Below, one piece after another: positions 26,046-37,200 of a stretch of DNA of 64,000 nucleotides. A model generated the notes under the pieces. That model searched no databases, was not told the origin of the DNA, and saw only the letters and a program-made list of their open reading frames with translations. Position 1 is the stretch's first letter. Each line of letters begins with the position of its first letter. Both the position numbers and the translations under genes were made by a program. The stretch comes from Bacteroidota bacterium (GTDB taxonomy: Bacteria; Bacteroidota; Bacteroidia; AKYH767-A; OLB10): NCBI GenBank assembly GCA_016699635.1, contig CP064983.1:124001-188000 (forward strand), in the 5' to 3' direction.

Positions 26046-29000
26046 CTAATTTTGAACCAAACAATCGCCTGCATTGCTTTGCAAGGTAACAAAATAAATA
26101 CCGGGCAGCCATTGCTGTGTTGAAAGTTCTGACATGCCTGCTGTTGCCACATTTTCGTTATATATTATCTGCCCAACAGCAGAAGCTATGGTGATAATGC
26201 CTCCCGAACGGGTGCTGTAATGTAGTGTAACTTTGTTTTTAGCCGGATTAGGCATCAGGCTAAGCGATGTATTCTGAACAGCATCGTTAGCATCATTTTG
26301 ATAGCTTACCCTCAGTGGTGTAGTTGTGTCTTTTTCTCCGTTTCTTGATGGAGGAATACCACATGGGGGCAAATTACCCGAGCAACCAGTAGTTTTACAA
26401 GCAGTGTAGGTAGTAAAATTGTAGCCATGCAAGGTGATGCAGAAGTGGCTTGCATTATTGTTGACTGTTATAGAACTGTTGATGATGGTTGTGCCCGGTC
26501 CAACTGTTGCAGGCATAGCGCCTAAAACACCACCTTGTGCCGTAAACATGGAGAATAGCTGTGGAGAATTAAGGAGTGTGAGTGTAAAACTATAGATTCT
26601 GTTGCCATTGGCATCATGACCGATACATTGCACATTGTCTATCTTAACTTCTGTGCTACAGCCTGTGGGAACTCCGCATTTTGGCAATTTCATACAATAG
26701 CGGTAGTTGCAGCTACACATGGGCTTGTTTGAGTCTGTTATGTTAATGTCAAAACAAACATTGTCAGGATAGGCACTGTAGGTTGATAATATTCCGGTAA
26801 GTAGTTGCGGTGGATTTGAATTCGGCAGCATAGATACTCCGCCATCTGGCGAAGACACCATAACATTAGGATTGGCAGAGCATCCATAGTTGGTTACTAT
26901 CTCAAAATGATAATTATTCAATAACTGAACATCACCATTCACTTCATTCATGCAATAAATTTTACCTTGCGGATAAAGTCTGCAAGGACATGGAATGATG
27001 GTAATTTCAAGTGCATCTGACATCATTTCGCACACAGTGCCATCAGGATAGCCAACTACTAAATGAAGCGTAACTACATATACACCCGGGCTGAGCAATC
27101 CCATATTAAGGTCTTGTACGGGGCTTTGCTGGCCTGAAGCTTGCGCAACACCATCAACATACCATATCCATTTATTAAAAGACAAACTTCCACTACCGAA
27201 TACTGTTACAGGCACTGTGTCGCAATATTGCACACAGCCTGTCATCATAAATCCTGAAAAGGGGTTCTCATGCACTTCAAAGGTTGCATGATTGGTGCAG
27301 CCATTGGCATCAGTTAGTGTTGCCTGATAGGCACCGGCAGTATAAACAGTAATAACAGGGCCGCTTGCACCATTGCTCCAGTTTACCCAATAACTACCGG
27401 CATTGATAACGGTAAGATCAATGGGCTGCCCTTCGCAGGCTTGCGGCACATTGCTTTGAATAATAGGCAATGGCGGTAATGGATTTACTAAAACATCTAC
27501 AGAAGTGCTGCGGGTGCAACCATTGGCAGTAATGTCAAGTGTTACATGATATGTTCCGGCAACAGCCCCTGCAATATGTATGGAAGACTGGCTAAAGGGA
27601 TTGGTAACATTATTGGGGTCAACTATTGTCCAGTTGTACTGTACAGCACTACCCTGATTGCCATCTAAATTAATGTTATCGCCTTCGCACAGTGTCAGAT
27701 CGCCCCAGATAAAAGGCTTTGGCACATTTACAACTGCAGCCTGACCAGGGCTGGCAGGACTGTAGCTGCAACCGTTATTGTCGCTCACTGTAACAAAATA
27801 CTGCCCTGTTTGATTTACCGTTAATGTGGGCGTAGTTACACCACCAGTCCATAGCCAGGAGGTGGGCTGTGTGTAAGGACCACCTGGAATTGTAATATAA
27901 TCCAACGCCAAACTTCCATTTCCTCCCGGACAAAATGATATTAATACAGGGCTTATGCTGCCACCTAAATTATTATCATTAACCGTTACTTGTTGTGTGC
28001 TTGAGTAGGTGCAGCCGTAATTGTCTGTAACTGTAAGATTTACTGAATAAATGCTAAGTCCTGATTCAAACACCCGCTGTGCATTAATAGTGGCAGCAGG
28101 GTTTTGAGGGTTATAAGTAGCCTGATCACCAAAATCCCAAAGGGCATGGTGTACGTTGGTGTTGCTTGCACTAAACTGTACAACAGTTTGCCCTTCGCAA
28201 AATGGCCCGCCTGCAACGGTAAATGCAGGTGAGGGTGGTGCAGGAATATTTATTGTAAGTGTTCGTTCGCAAAAATCTGTGCCGTTGCCTATTTTTAGTT
28301 TAATATTATAGGTGCCTGCTGCCAAAGTAATGGTTGGGTGGTTGCTTGTGCTAAACTGTGTGGTGCCTGAAAACCACTGCCAAGTGGTAATTGGGATGGT
28401 AAAAGATGAAAGGTCAATAAATTCAACGTCATAACTTCCGGGTGTACTGCTGCAATGCAACGAGGTAATAAAATTCGGAAAAAGCGGCACCGATACCGGT
28501 AAGCAATAATTGTCGCAATACTGTAGTCCGGTATTATCGAAGGCATATAGGCAAGCACTAAATTGTCCGGCAGTGCTGTATGTATGTGAAGGGGTAAGTG
28601 TTGTGTTATCACTGGTATTATCACCAAAATCCCATAAATAACTTGCAGGTGTAGGGTTGATGCTGCCTACAAAATTTACTGTAAAACAATCTGATGCCGG
28701 TGAAGTGGTAAAGCCGATATAAAGAAGAGGGGTTGGATTGCACAGAGGCGGATTGGGTGAGCAAGTTGAAATTGAAAAACTTTCTGTTCTGGCGCAACCG
28801 GTTATCGTATTGGTGATGGTTACATCAAATGGTTGTGCATCTAAATAATTCAATGTATTAACGTTGCTATTATTAGATGCATTATTACTCCACGAATAAT
28901 TAAAACTTCCTGATTGTTGCACCAGCGAGGCTGTAATATTAGTAACAGCCGGTGGGCAGAACGTTGTTGCTGAAAGTGTCAAAGAATATAATGGAGCAGG

Positions 29001-31549
29001 GTTAACATCAATTTTTGTGCTGGCATAAGATTGGCATCCGCCATCATCAACGGTCAAGGTAACATCAAAGGTTGTGAGGCTGGCTCCCTGAGTCAGACTA
29101 TAGGTATGCACTGCATTTAAAGGGCTGTTTCCGCTGCTGCCATCACCAAAACTCCAGGTATAATTACCGGGAAGCGCAGGAGTGGCTGTAAAAGTTATTG
29201 GGGTATTTTCACAAGCAGGATTTGGTATTGCAGTTATAGCTAAAGCAGGTGCTCCGCCAAGTGAAATATTGGGTGGGTCGAACAATGGATTCGGATAAGG
29301 GAATGGCGGTGAGCCACAGAGCGAAGTTTTTACCTGAAGATAGGTGTCATAAACATTAACCGGAGAAGGTTGGTTATTCCACTGCACAGTTACAGTGGTA
29401 GTGCCTTGCCCGCTTATTACACTTCCGGCAGTGGCAGGAACAATTACCCACTCTAATTGATCGTATATATAATTGCCATTTGGCACAGCATTGGAAATCT
29501 GATATGTCACCTGCTTATTAATACATGGTGTAAAATTTCCTGTTATGACAGGATTAATATAAAGTCTTTCCTGTATTGGCAATACTGTTGGCAATGATTT
29601 GCATCCAGTAGATGACTCTACCTGCACCAAACTGATGGAATAGTTATGTGGAGGTGTTGTATTAATCCAGCCTATAGATAATTCATTGCTCAGCCTATTG
29701 TTGGAGTGCCACCAGTTACACTCCATTCTAAATAATATCCTGCATTCATTGTTGTGCCGCTGTACAAATGTACAGTGCCCGGACATATTGGGTTGTCACC
29801 AACAGGCATTGCAGGTGACGGTGGCGGATCTTTTATTTCTATTGTTATGCTTGCTGTGTAATTACAATAACTGTTTGAATTGTCTAATGCTGATATAATA
29901 TAGGTGCCACTAGGATAAGACCATCCTGTAATTGTAAAATCCGGAACTCCTGTACCACTGCCAACATATATGATGTTTTGAGAAGCATCTGTTATTGTCC
30001 AATCCAATAGTACATTGACAGGATTATTAGCTGTGAGTACAACATCTACTCCCGGGCAACCTTTTGTTGGTCCATTAATACTAAAAGGCTGCTTGGTTTC
30101 AACAGTTAAATTGGCGGTGCCTCCGCAATTCAATAAGGCATTGTTATAATTTACACTTATTGTTGAAGTTCCGGCACTGGTCCAATCTACCATTATTTCA
30201 TTGGTGCCTTGCCCTGAAACAATAGTGCCGCTGCTGCCTGTTATCTGCCAGTTATAAACACAACCCGTCATAGCAGGCACATTGTATTTTGTCTGAGAGC
30301 CTATACAAACCAATGAGGGGCCATCAATACTACTTGTTGAAGATATAATAGGAATTTCAACACATGTTTCACTTGGACAGTAGTTACCACAGGTACCGTT
30401 AGTATTATCCAGACATAAAATGCCATTGCCATTGCCACCCGTCCACTGTACCTGTATGGTGCTGCCATAAGGCATTGGTGAAAGAATGTTTCCTCCGGTA
30501 ACTACCCAATTATATGCACTGCAATTCACTGCATCGGTATAATATTTACCTGTATCGCCCTGGCATACAGGAGTTGGACATTCTATATTCACACCATTTA
30601 CAGGGTCAACCTCTACAGATACATAACAAATGCCTGTACAACCACATGCATTGGTTACGGTGAGTGTTGTCTGATAGATTCCAGGCGTTTGCCACGAATG
30701 TACTTCGTCTCTATGTGTAGAAACTGTTCCATCGCCAAAATCCCACAACCAACTTACAATTGGTGAACCTGAATTTCCAAGGTTAGCATTTCCGAAAAAT
30801 AATGCATTTTGCTCAAGACAAACAGTAATTACGCCACCTAAACGACAATCCACATCACCCGGAAATGCAGTAATTATTGCCTGTGGCGATTCAATAATGA
30901 CAATACACTTTTCAACCGTATTTACACAACCATTGCCATCAGTTTCTGTTACAGAAACAGTTCCGTTGCCGGCACTTCCCCATATAACTTCTATCTCATT
31001 ATTTGAAATAGCTACAAAACTTTGCGCACCTGTTACATTCCAATTAAATGATGAGCCAACGTTAACAGGATTTGCGAAGTAATGTACTATGCCGTTTTCA
31101 CAAACATGCCAGCAGGTATCATTTACCACTGTTGGTATTACCTGCCCTTCATGCTCTTTATAGATAACACAGTTGTTGGTGAAATCTGTAGTAAGCACAG
31201 GTTGTGGTAGTGGATTTACTGTTACAGTAAGTGATGGTGTTCCTATTACTGCACCCGAAACATCATACAATGTTACACCTACAGAACCAGAACCAACAGA
31301 ACTCCAATCTATACTCACTGTTCCTGTGCCTGTACTAACAACGTTGCCTCCTGTAACATTCCAGATGTATGTTGCCGGAAGTGGTGTTCCGCTGACAGAA
31401 TAAACCGATATGTTATTCATGCAGTCTTCTGAGTTGCCAACAACAGCGTATTGTGCCTGTAAAAAGCCGGGCAGTAGAAGAAATAGCAATAAAATAATTT
31501 TCGATTTCAAAACAATTTTAACTGAACTGTTAAAACCTGATTTTAGCAA
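26046..31549 (-). CDS. Giant PKD-domain surface protein with T9SS sorting domain (one frameshift)
   Basis: Very large secreted protein, about 1834 residues, likely an adhesin or surface scaffold. The open frame starts at TTG 31549 and gives a signal (KSKIILLLFLLLPGFLQAQ). The body is a chain of PKD/Ig-like domains, recognisable by WLWDFGDGT, YLWDFGDNTSDN and TWSFGDGSSGN followed by HTYS or HSW strands, mixed with Cys-containing gliding-motility-like (SprB-type) modules. The C-terminus (LMPNPAKNKVTLHYSTRSGG ... LPGIYFVTLQSN) is a type A sorting domain. The frame breaks near 29697, where one A is missing (ACA ATA AGG CTG restored). A G8 tract upstream may hide a better ATG start (see 31565). 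It is 22 bp from the next T9SS gene, so possibly co-transcribed. Confidence 0.85.
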
Positions 31550-31564
31550 TTTGCCTGAAATTGC

Positions 31565-31572
31565 GGGGGGGG
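31565..31572 (-). repeat. G8/C8 homopolymer at the 5' end of the PKD giant gene
   Basis: Eight G on the plus strand (C8 on the coding strand), the longest G/C run I see. With C8 the ATG at 31596 or 31590 runs into a stop; with C9 it reads through in frame (MFMRAITLPPPAISGKLLKS) into the signal peptide. So tract length decides whether the ATG start is coupled to the gene. Confidence 0.6.
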
Positions 31573-31599
31573 TAAAGTGATAGCTCTCATAAACATGGT

Positions 31600-31771
31600 T
31601 TTTTGGTTTATAATTATGTCCTGCATTTATTCAAATGCAAACCAAAATTAAGCCCATAAAATAGAAATTCCAAATTTATCTGAGAAAAAAACTCTTTTGT
31701 TATGATAAAATTTTAAATAAAATGATATGTTCCATCACTCAATCATAATAAAAACATAATGTTCCTGTTCT
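31600..31771 (-). other. Upstream region of the PKD giant gene
   Basis: AT-rich, no gene visible and no clear TAnnTTTG element. It separates the giant gene from the WcaF-like gene on the same strand. Confidence 0.4.
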
Positions 31772-32338
31772 TTACTCCTGTATCACTCTTTCCTTTTTGT
31801 ATTCAGCAGGGTTGCCCTGATAAATACCATAAGCTTTAAGTGCTGATGTAGCTACAGAGCCTGCAGCCAGTATGCTATGCGAATAACAAGTTACGTTTGG
31901 GCAAACAATAGCCTTTGCGCCTATAAAAACACCATCTTCAATAGTAACAGGTCCGAAAATGGTTTCAAACTTCGAACTTTTATAATTGTGATTCCCGGTT
32001 AGAATCATAGCACCCTGTGCAATGTTAACATGATTGCCAATAGTTACCTGATCGAGATTATAAATCCAAGCTTTTTCGCCTATCCACACATGATTGCCAA
32101 TGGTCAGTCGCCAGGGGAATTTTACATTAACACCGGGCTTGCTGATGACTACACCCTTCCCTACCCTTGCACCAAACATGCGCAGCAAGAAACAGCGTAT
32201 GGCACTTGAAGGACAAAAGGGGCTGATGAAAAAAATTACATTGACCCAATGCCACAGAAAAAATTTTAACGAAGATGCGCCACGGTCAAATTCTGATGGA
32301 TTAAATTTTGACAAATCGGTCTTTACACGTTCTTCCAT
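31772..32338 (-). CDS. WcaF-like putative acetyltransferase
   Basis: Hexapeptide-repeat (left-handed beta-helix) acyltransferase of 188 residues, resembling the colanic-acid WcaF family that O-acetylates extracellular polysaccharide. The N-terminus carries FNPSEFDRGAS and a hydrophobic segment (FFLWHWVNVIFFISPFCP) that may anchor it to the membrane, then LRMFGARVGKGVVI. The repeat core includes TIGNHVWIGEKAWIYNL and VTIEDGVFIGAKAIV, with the catalytic-type His in LTGNHNY. It sits between T9SS cargo and a DUF922 gene, not with the polysaccharide cluster 20 kb away. Sugar acceptor unknown. Confidence 0.85.
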   Translation of the reverse strand: MEERVKTDLSKFNPSEFDRGASSLKFFLWHWVNVIFFISPFCPSSAIRCFLLRMFGARVGKGVVISKPGVNVKFPWRLTIGNHVWIGEKAWIYNLDQVTIGNHVNIAQGAMILTGNHNYKSSKFETIFGPVTIEDGVFIGAKAIVCPNVTCYSHSILAAGSVATSALKAYGIYQGNPAEYKKERVIQE

Positions 32339-32367
32339 TGGCCAAAAATAAAAAATGAAACAATGTG

Positions 32368-32928
32368 TTAATCCTTTATCGGAAATCGTATGGTCTGGCT
32401 GGCATAAAAATGATATTGCACCAAATGTTCTTTAATATAATTCTGCCAGGTTCGCTGTGCAAATTCTACATTAGAAAACTCTGTTGCCTTATCGTAAGCC
32501 TGATGTTGCTTTTGCAAGTCTTCCCATGTTTTGTCATACACTTCCTGCACATCTTTAATGAAAGTACGTTTATTCGTCCTTAAAGCCAATACCCTCTTTT
32601 TCATTTTACGGGCAAAAACTTCTGTTAAATCAAAATGACCTTTTTCATGTTCTAACAATGCTGGCGTTACATCTTTTTTGCGTGCCCACGATTTGTTTTT
32701 ATCCATGTATGCAATAATGGTTAGAATGGCTGTGTCGCCAACAATCTGTGGAATACAATACAAGCCGCAGTTGGTTGAAATATGCAGGCTTTTATCTGGC
32801 GATGTTATTGGACCTTTATAATCTTCAATTTTAAATGATAAAGAATCGTTCCACTCTATCAATTCGCGTTGGGCATTGGTTGTCTGACTTAAAACGAAGC
32901 AAATTACAAATACAGTCAAAAAGCGCAT
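32368..32928 (-). CDS. Secreted DUF922-family protein (putative Zn protease)
   Basis: Exported protein of 186 residues with a signal peptide (MRFLTVFVICFVLSQTTNAQ). The central LLEHEKGHFDLTEVFARKM carries the HExGHFD motif of DUF922, a family predicted to be zinc-dependent peptidases (HExxH-like). Other residues (SLSFKIEDYKGPI near the start, TNCGLYC) also fit the family. It is co-directional with wcaF-like (29 bp gap) and divergent from ybaB. Substrate unknown; protease activity is a family-level prediction, not shown here. Confidence 0.78.
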   Translation of the reverse strand: MRFLTVFVICFVLSQTTNAQRELIEWNDSLSFKIEDYKGPITSPDKSLHISTNCGLYCIPQIVGDTAILTIIAYMDKNKSWARKKDVTPALLEHEKGHFDLTEVFARKMKKRVLALRTNKRTFIKDVQEVYDKTWEDLQKQHQAYDKATEFSNVEFAQRTWQNYIKEHLVQYHFYASQTIRFPIKD

Positions 32929-33039
32929 ACTTTCTAAAATTTTAGATTCTTATACGGCCGTTCTCCTGTTTATTTTACATTAATATCTCTATAAACCTTA
33001 CATCACCCTTACTGTTTTTTAAAATTTGTCGGATGTTTT

Positions 33040-33072
33040 TTTGGCGAGAATTCTTGTGTATGACTAACTTTG
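33040..33072 (+). promoter_or_regulatory. Promoter of ybaB
   Basis: TTTG (33040-33043) and TAACTTTG (33065-33072) match the -33/-7 consensus with a 21-bp spacer, 23 bp before the ATG at 33096. Confidence 0.7.
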
Positions 33073-33095
33073 CAGTCATTAAAAACCGAATAAAT

Positions 33096-33392
33096 ATGTT
33101 TGGAAAGTTAGCAGAGGCACAAAAGAAAATGCAGGAGATAAAAGACAGATTGGAAACAATAATTGTCACCGGAGAATCGGAACAAGGCAAGGTGATAGCC
33201 GAAGCCAATGGCAATAACCGCATCCGTTCAATAACTATCAATGAATCGTTGTTTAAAGTAGGCGATAAAAACGAAGTTGAAGAGTTGATAACCGTTGCTG
33301 TAAACCGTGCGCTTGAAGCTTCAGAAAAATTGATGCAAGGCGAAATGGTTGCAGCATCAAAAGATATTCTGCCGGGATTTTTGCAGAAGTAG
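33096..33392 (+). CDS. YbaB/EbfC nucleoid-associated protein
   Basis: Small DNA-binding protein of 98 residues. ATG at 33096 is preferred because it follows the promoter and gives MFGKLAEAQKKMQEIKDRL, the canonical YbaB start. ITGESEQGKVIAEANGNNRI-like strands (here IIVTGESEQGKVIAEANGNN) and the C-terminal AVNRALEASEKLMQGEM helix fit the family. It dimerises and coats DNA. No recR or dnaX neighbour is present. It converges with the next gene, 9 bp between stops. Confidence 0.92.
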   Translation: MFGKLAEAQKKMQEIKDRLETIIVTGESEQGKVIAEANGNNRIRSITINESLFKVGDKNEVEELITVAVNRALEASEKLMQGEMVAASKDILPGFLQK

Positions 33393-33401
33393 TTACAGTT
33401 A

Positions 33402-34121
33402 TTATTTCGCTCTATTTAAAGCCTTATACATCTCGAATTTCTTCTTTACGAAAAGTATAAAATCATACTGCGTAGAATTTTTCAGAAAATTATCGTCAAC
33501 ATTAATGAAGTCAATAAAGTTGTCAAACTGATCCTCACTTAGGTTCATAATATCAAAGTCAACATATTTCCTGAACAATTCTTTGAGAAGTTTTCTCTTG
33601 TTGTCTTCGTTTTTCTTTTGTGCAATGTCTCGTTTGGCTCTCTCTCTCCTGCTGAAACTCTGATACAAAAAGGTAATCGGGCTTTCAAATGCATCAATTC
33701 CCGTAACCATGTAATCTTCTTTTTTATAGCCCAACTTTTCTATGTCTTTCTGAATAACTTCAAGTTCGCGTGGAGGAATTATAGTTACAGGTTTCAGTGT
33801 AACAACAGGTTTTTCGAGTATAATGGATATTCTGAAAGTGTCTCTGAGTAATGAATCTTTAAAACATATTTTCTTAACGGAATAGCCTGTGGCATTTACC
33901 ATTATAGTGTCCGACTTATTAAATACAGCAGAAAAAAAATTGTTATCCGGAGAAAAAAAGCCAGTTCCGGTTGACTTGTTTACAATCATCAATCCTACTA
34001 CGGGTAATGTTGCATCATTGCCTTTAACAGTTGCAACTACATGAATGGTTTGCGCCTGTATGGCATCAACAAAAAAGCAAAGAATGGCAATGGCACAAAT
34101 CTTAAAACTCCAATACTTCAT
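33402..34121 (-). CDS. Secreted carboxypeptidase-regulatory-like domain protein
   Basis: Exported protein of about 239 residues. I start at ATG 34121 (MKYWSFKICAIAILCFF, signal ending AIQAQ). Residues about 25-110 resemble a CarboxypepD regulatory-like beta-sandwich (VVGLMIVNKSTGTGFFSPDN ... KSDTIMVNATGYSVKKICF), ending in LKPVTIIPPREL. The C-terminal half is helical and strongly charged (SRRERAKRDIAQKKNEDNKR) with a VDFDIMNLSEDQFDNFIDF segment. This architecture recurs in Bacteroidota secreted proteins of unknown function. It converges with ybaB. Confidence 0.75.
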   Translation of the reverse strand: MKYWSFKICAIAILCFFVDAIQAQTIHVVATVKGNDATLPVVGLMIVNKSTGTGFFSPDNNFFSAVFNKSDTIMVNATGYSVKKICFKDSLLRDTFRISIILEKPVVTLKPVTIIPPRELEVIQKDIEKLGYKKEDYMVTGIDAFESPITFLYQSFSRRERAKRDIAQKKNEDNKRKLLKELFRKYVDFDIMNLSEDQFDNFIDFINVDDNFLKNSTQYDFILFVKKKFEMYKALNRAK

Positions 34122-34169
34122 AGGGCAATGATAATAACTTCCTGCAAACATCTGCATGAAGATTGGTAT

Positions 34170-34200
34170 AAAAAAAGAGGAAGCCTTTTCAAGCCTCCTC
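34170..34200 (-). terminator. Terminator of the giant T9SS gene
   Basis: On the minus strand GAGGA ... TCCTC brackets a GC-rich loop, followed by TTTTTTT, 27 bp after the stop at 34227. Confidence 0.75.
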
Positions 34201-34226
34201 TCATTTTGAAGTTACTGTTTCTGTTT

Positions 34227-37200
34227 TTAGCGATTCACTTCAAATCTTATATGATTCTCTTCACTACCTTTAGTGATAGTAAGTGTATAAACACCGGGAG
34301 TAAACATTCTCAGATCAATGTCGCCACCATTGGTTCCTTCAGAAGCCATCTTCTTATCGTTCAACAAAATTCGTCCTGCAATATCACTCACTCTGATAAA
34401 GAAATAACCTTCTTTCTTTGCATCAAAGGCATAAGTAATTTGAGCATCAGCAGGATTTGGATATGCATTTATCATCAGTTCGGAAGTAGCTTCTCCCAAT
34501 CGTGCAATACCTGTTGTGAAACGCTCCATTGCGCTATAAGCTGAATTGTTCGAATAGGTGCACATAGATTTTAGCTGAATATTATATTGTACTCCGGGAG
34601 TAAGATTTCTGATAATTGTTTGTCCGGCTGATGCTCTTACATAGGCATATTTCCACTGACTGCTTGTTGCAGGTGCGTATTTTACTACAACATAAGAAAC
34701 ACCTGATTGTGGATTCCAACTTACAGTAGCTCTGTTTGACATTACATTTGATACAGCAATTCCACTAATCACATCGCATCCGCTTGTAGTAGTAAAATAA
34801 TTATCGCTGCTGTAGCTACTTGAAACGCTACCACACTCAGTTTTTACACTCCACTGATATGTTGTTCCTGAAACTAAACCTGATAAATTAAAACCCCATG
34901 CAGTTGTGTTGTTGGTTGCAAGTGATTTATACGTGTAGCTTGATGCACCTAACTTTTTGTAACGAATGGTGATGCTTGTTGCACGAGTTCCATACCAGTT
35001 AAGTTGTGCAGAACTGTTTGTAACATTGGTAGTGAAAGTATTTACAACGGTACTGCCACAATCTGTAGGTCCATTAAGCGTAGTAAACACTTCTGTTGCA
35101 CTTACTATAGAACTTCCTGCACAGATTGCAGTTACTTTCCACTGATAGGTAGTTGCGGGTAACAATTCGTTTATATCAAGATTGTTACGTGAACGTACAT
35201 ATTTTACAAGCACAGTTGAACTTCCCATTACGTTATATGCCACTCTGAATGAATCGGCAGTTACAGCAGGATTCCACATCAAAGAAGCTTTTTATCAATA
35301 ATGTTATAGGCACTCAACATATCAGGTTTTGCACATGATGCAGGCTCTAAAGAATTAACCTGAACTTTAGCTGCAGGCGACTGGCATCCATAAGCATTCT
35401 TTGCAACCACAGAATAAACACCTGCTGCATTAACAGAGATTGTTGGAGTTGTCTGACCACCATTCCACAGATACGATGCTGCACTTGGTTCAAAAGCTTT
35501 TAGCTGATACATAGTTCCTGCAACATAAGTGTAGGTAACTTCAGGCTTATTTGGGGTTGGTGCCTGAGTGATGGTGATATTAGCAGTTGAAGTAGAGCCA
35601 TCACTGTTTCTGATGTTTACAGTGTATGTACCTGGTGCACTAACAACAATACTTTGTGTAGCTTGTAATCCGGGCAACCAGATGTATTGCATACCGGGAC
35701 TAGATGTAAGTGTTGCAGATTGTCCCATACAAATCTGATTGTTGGCAGCAGTAGTGGTAATTGATGCAGGTTGAGAATTGTTTACAACAGTTATCACCAT
35801 TGGTGATGATGTTGCAGAACATCCCTGTGCATTAGTAACCTTAACAGTATAACTTCCGGCAGTGTTTACGGTAATTGATGAAGTTGTTGCACCGGTTGAC
35901 CACAGATAGCTGCTACCGGCAGATGCAGTTAAAGTTACAGATTGTCCTTGTGTGATGGTAGTTGAACCACTTGCAGTTATTGTAGCAACAGGCAATGGAT
36001 TAACAGTAATTACCAACGGTGCTGACGTTGCCGAACAAGAACCATTAGAAACTGTTACAACATAACTTCCTGAAGTGCTCACATTAATATCCTGAGTAGT
36101 TGCTCCATTTGACCAAAGGTATGAAGTTCCTGCACCGGCACTTAAATTAACACCACCACCCTGACAGAAAGTAGTTGGGCCATTGGCAACAATTGTTGCA
36201 GATGCACTTCCTGTAGTAACAGCCACAGGTGCTGATGTAGTTACACATCCTTGTGCATTATAAACTTTTACAGTGTAGCTTCCTGCAGTTGACACAGAGA
36301 TAGATTGTGTTGTTGCACCGGTTGACCATAAGTAGGATGAACCACTGCTTGCTTTCAATACAACACTTGCTCCTGAGCAAAGCATGGTAGAACCATTAGG
36401 TGTAATTGTTGCTGTTGGATTTGATGCTACAGCAACATTTTGTGGAGCAGATGTAGCTGAACAATTTCCATTAGATACAGTTACAGAATAAGAACCTGCT
36501 GCACTTACAGTGATAGATTTTGTTGTTGCTCCGTTTGACCACAAATATGAGTTTCCAGTGCTGCTGGTTAAAGTTACACTACCACCCTGACAGAATGATG
36601 TTGGTCCTCCTGCAGTAATTGTTGCAGTTGGAATTTGATTAACTATAACAACTGTTGGTGCTGAAGTTGCAGAACAGCTACCTGTAGCAACTGTTACTGA
36701 ATAAGAACCTGCAGCATTTACAGTGATAGATTTTGTTGTTGCACCATTAGACCAAAGGTATGATGAACCTGTATTGGCAGTTAACACTACACTTCCGCCT
36801 TGACAGAAAGTTGTTGGGCCACCTGCAGAAATAGTTGCAGTTGCATTATTGCTTACAGTAACAACAGTTGGAGCAGATGTAGTAGAACAATTTCCATTAG
36901 ATACAGTTACAGAATATGAACCGGCTGCGCTTACAGTTATTGATTGCGAAGTTGCACCGTTTGACCATTGATATGATGACCCTGCATTAGCAGTTAAAAT
37001 AACATTGCTGCCCGGACAGAAAGTTGTAGGTCCGTTTGCTGTTATTGTTGCTGTTGCTGAATTACTAACTGTTACAGAAGTTGGAGCAGATGTTGCACTG
37101 CACGATCCATTGTTAACTGTAACAGAATATGAACCTGATGCATTAACAGTGATAGATTTTGTAGTAGCACCTGTTGACCATAAGTATGATGTACCTGTGT

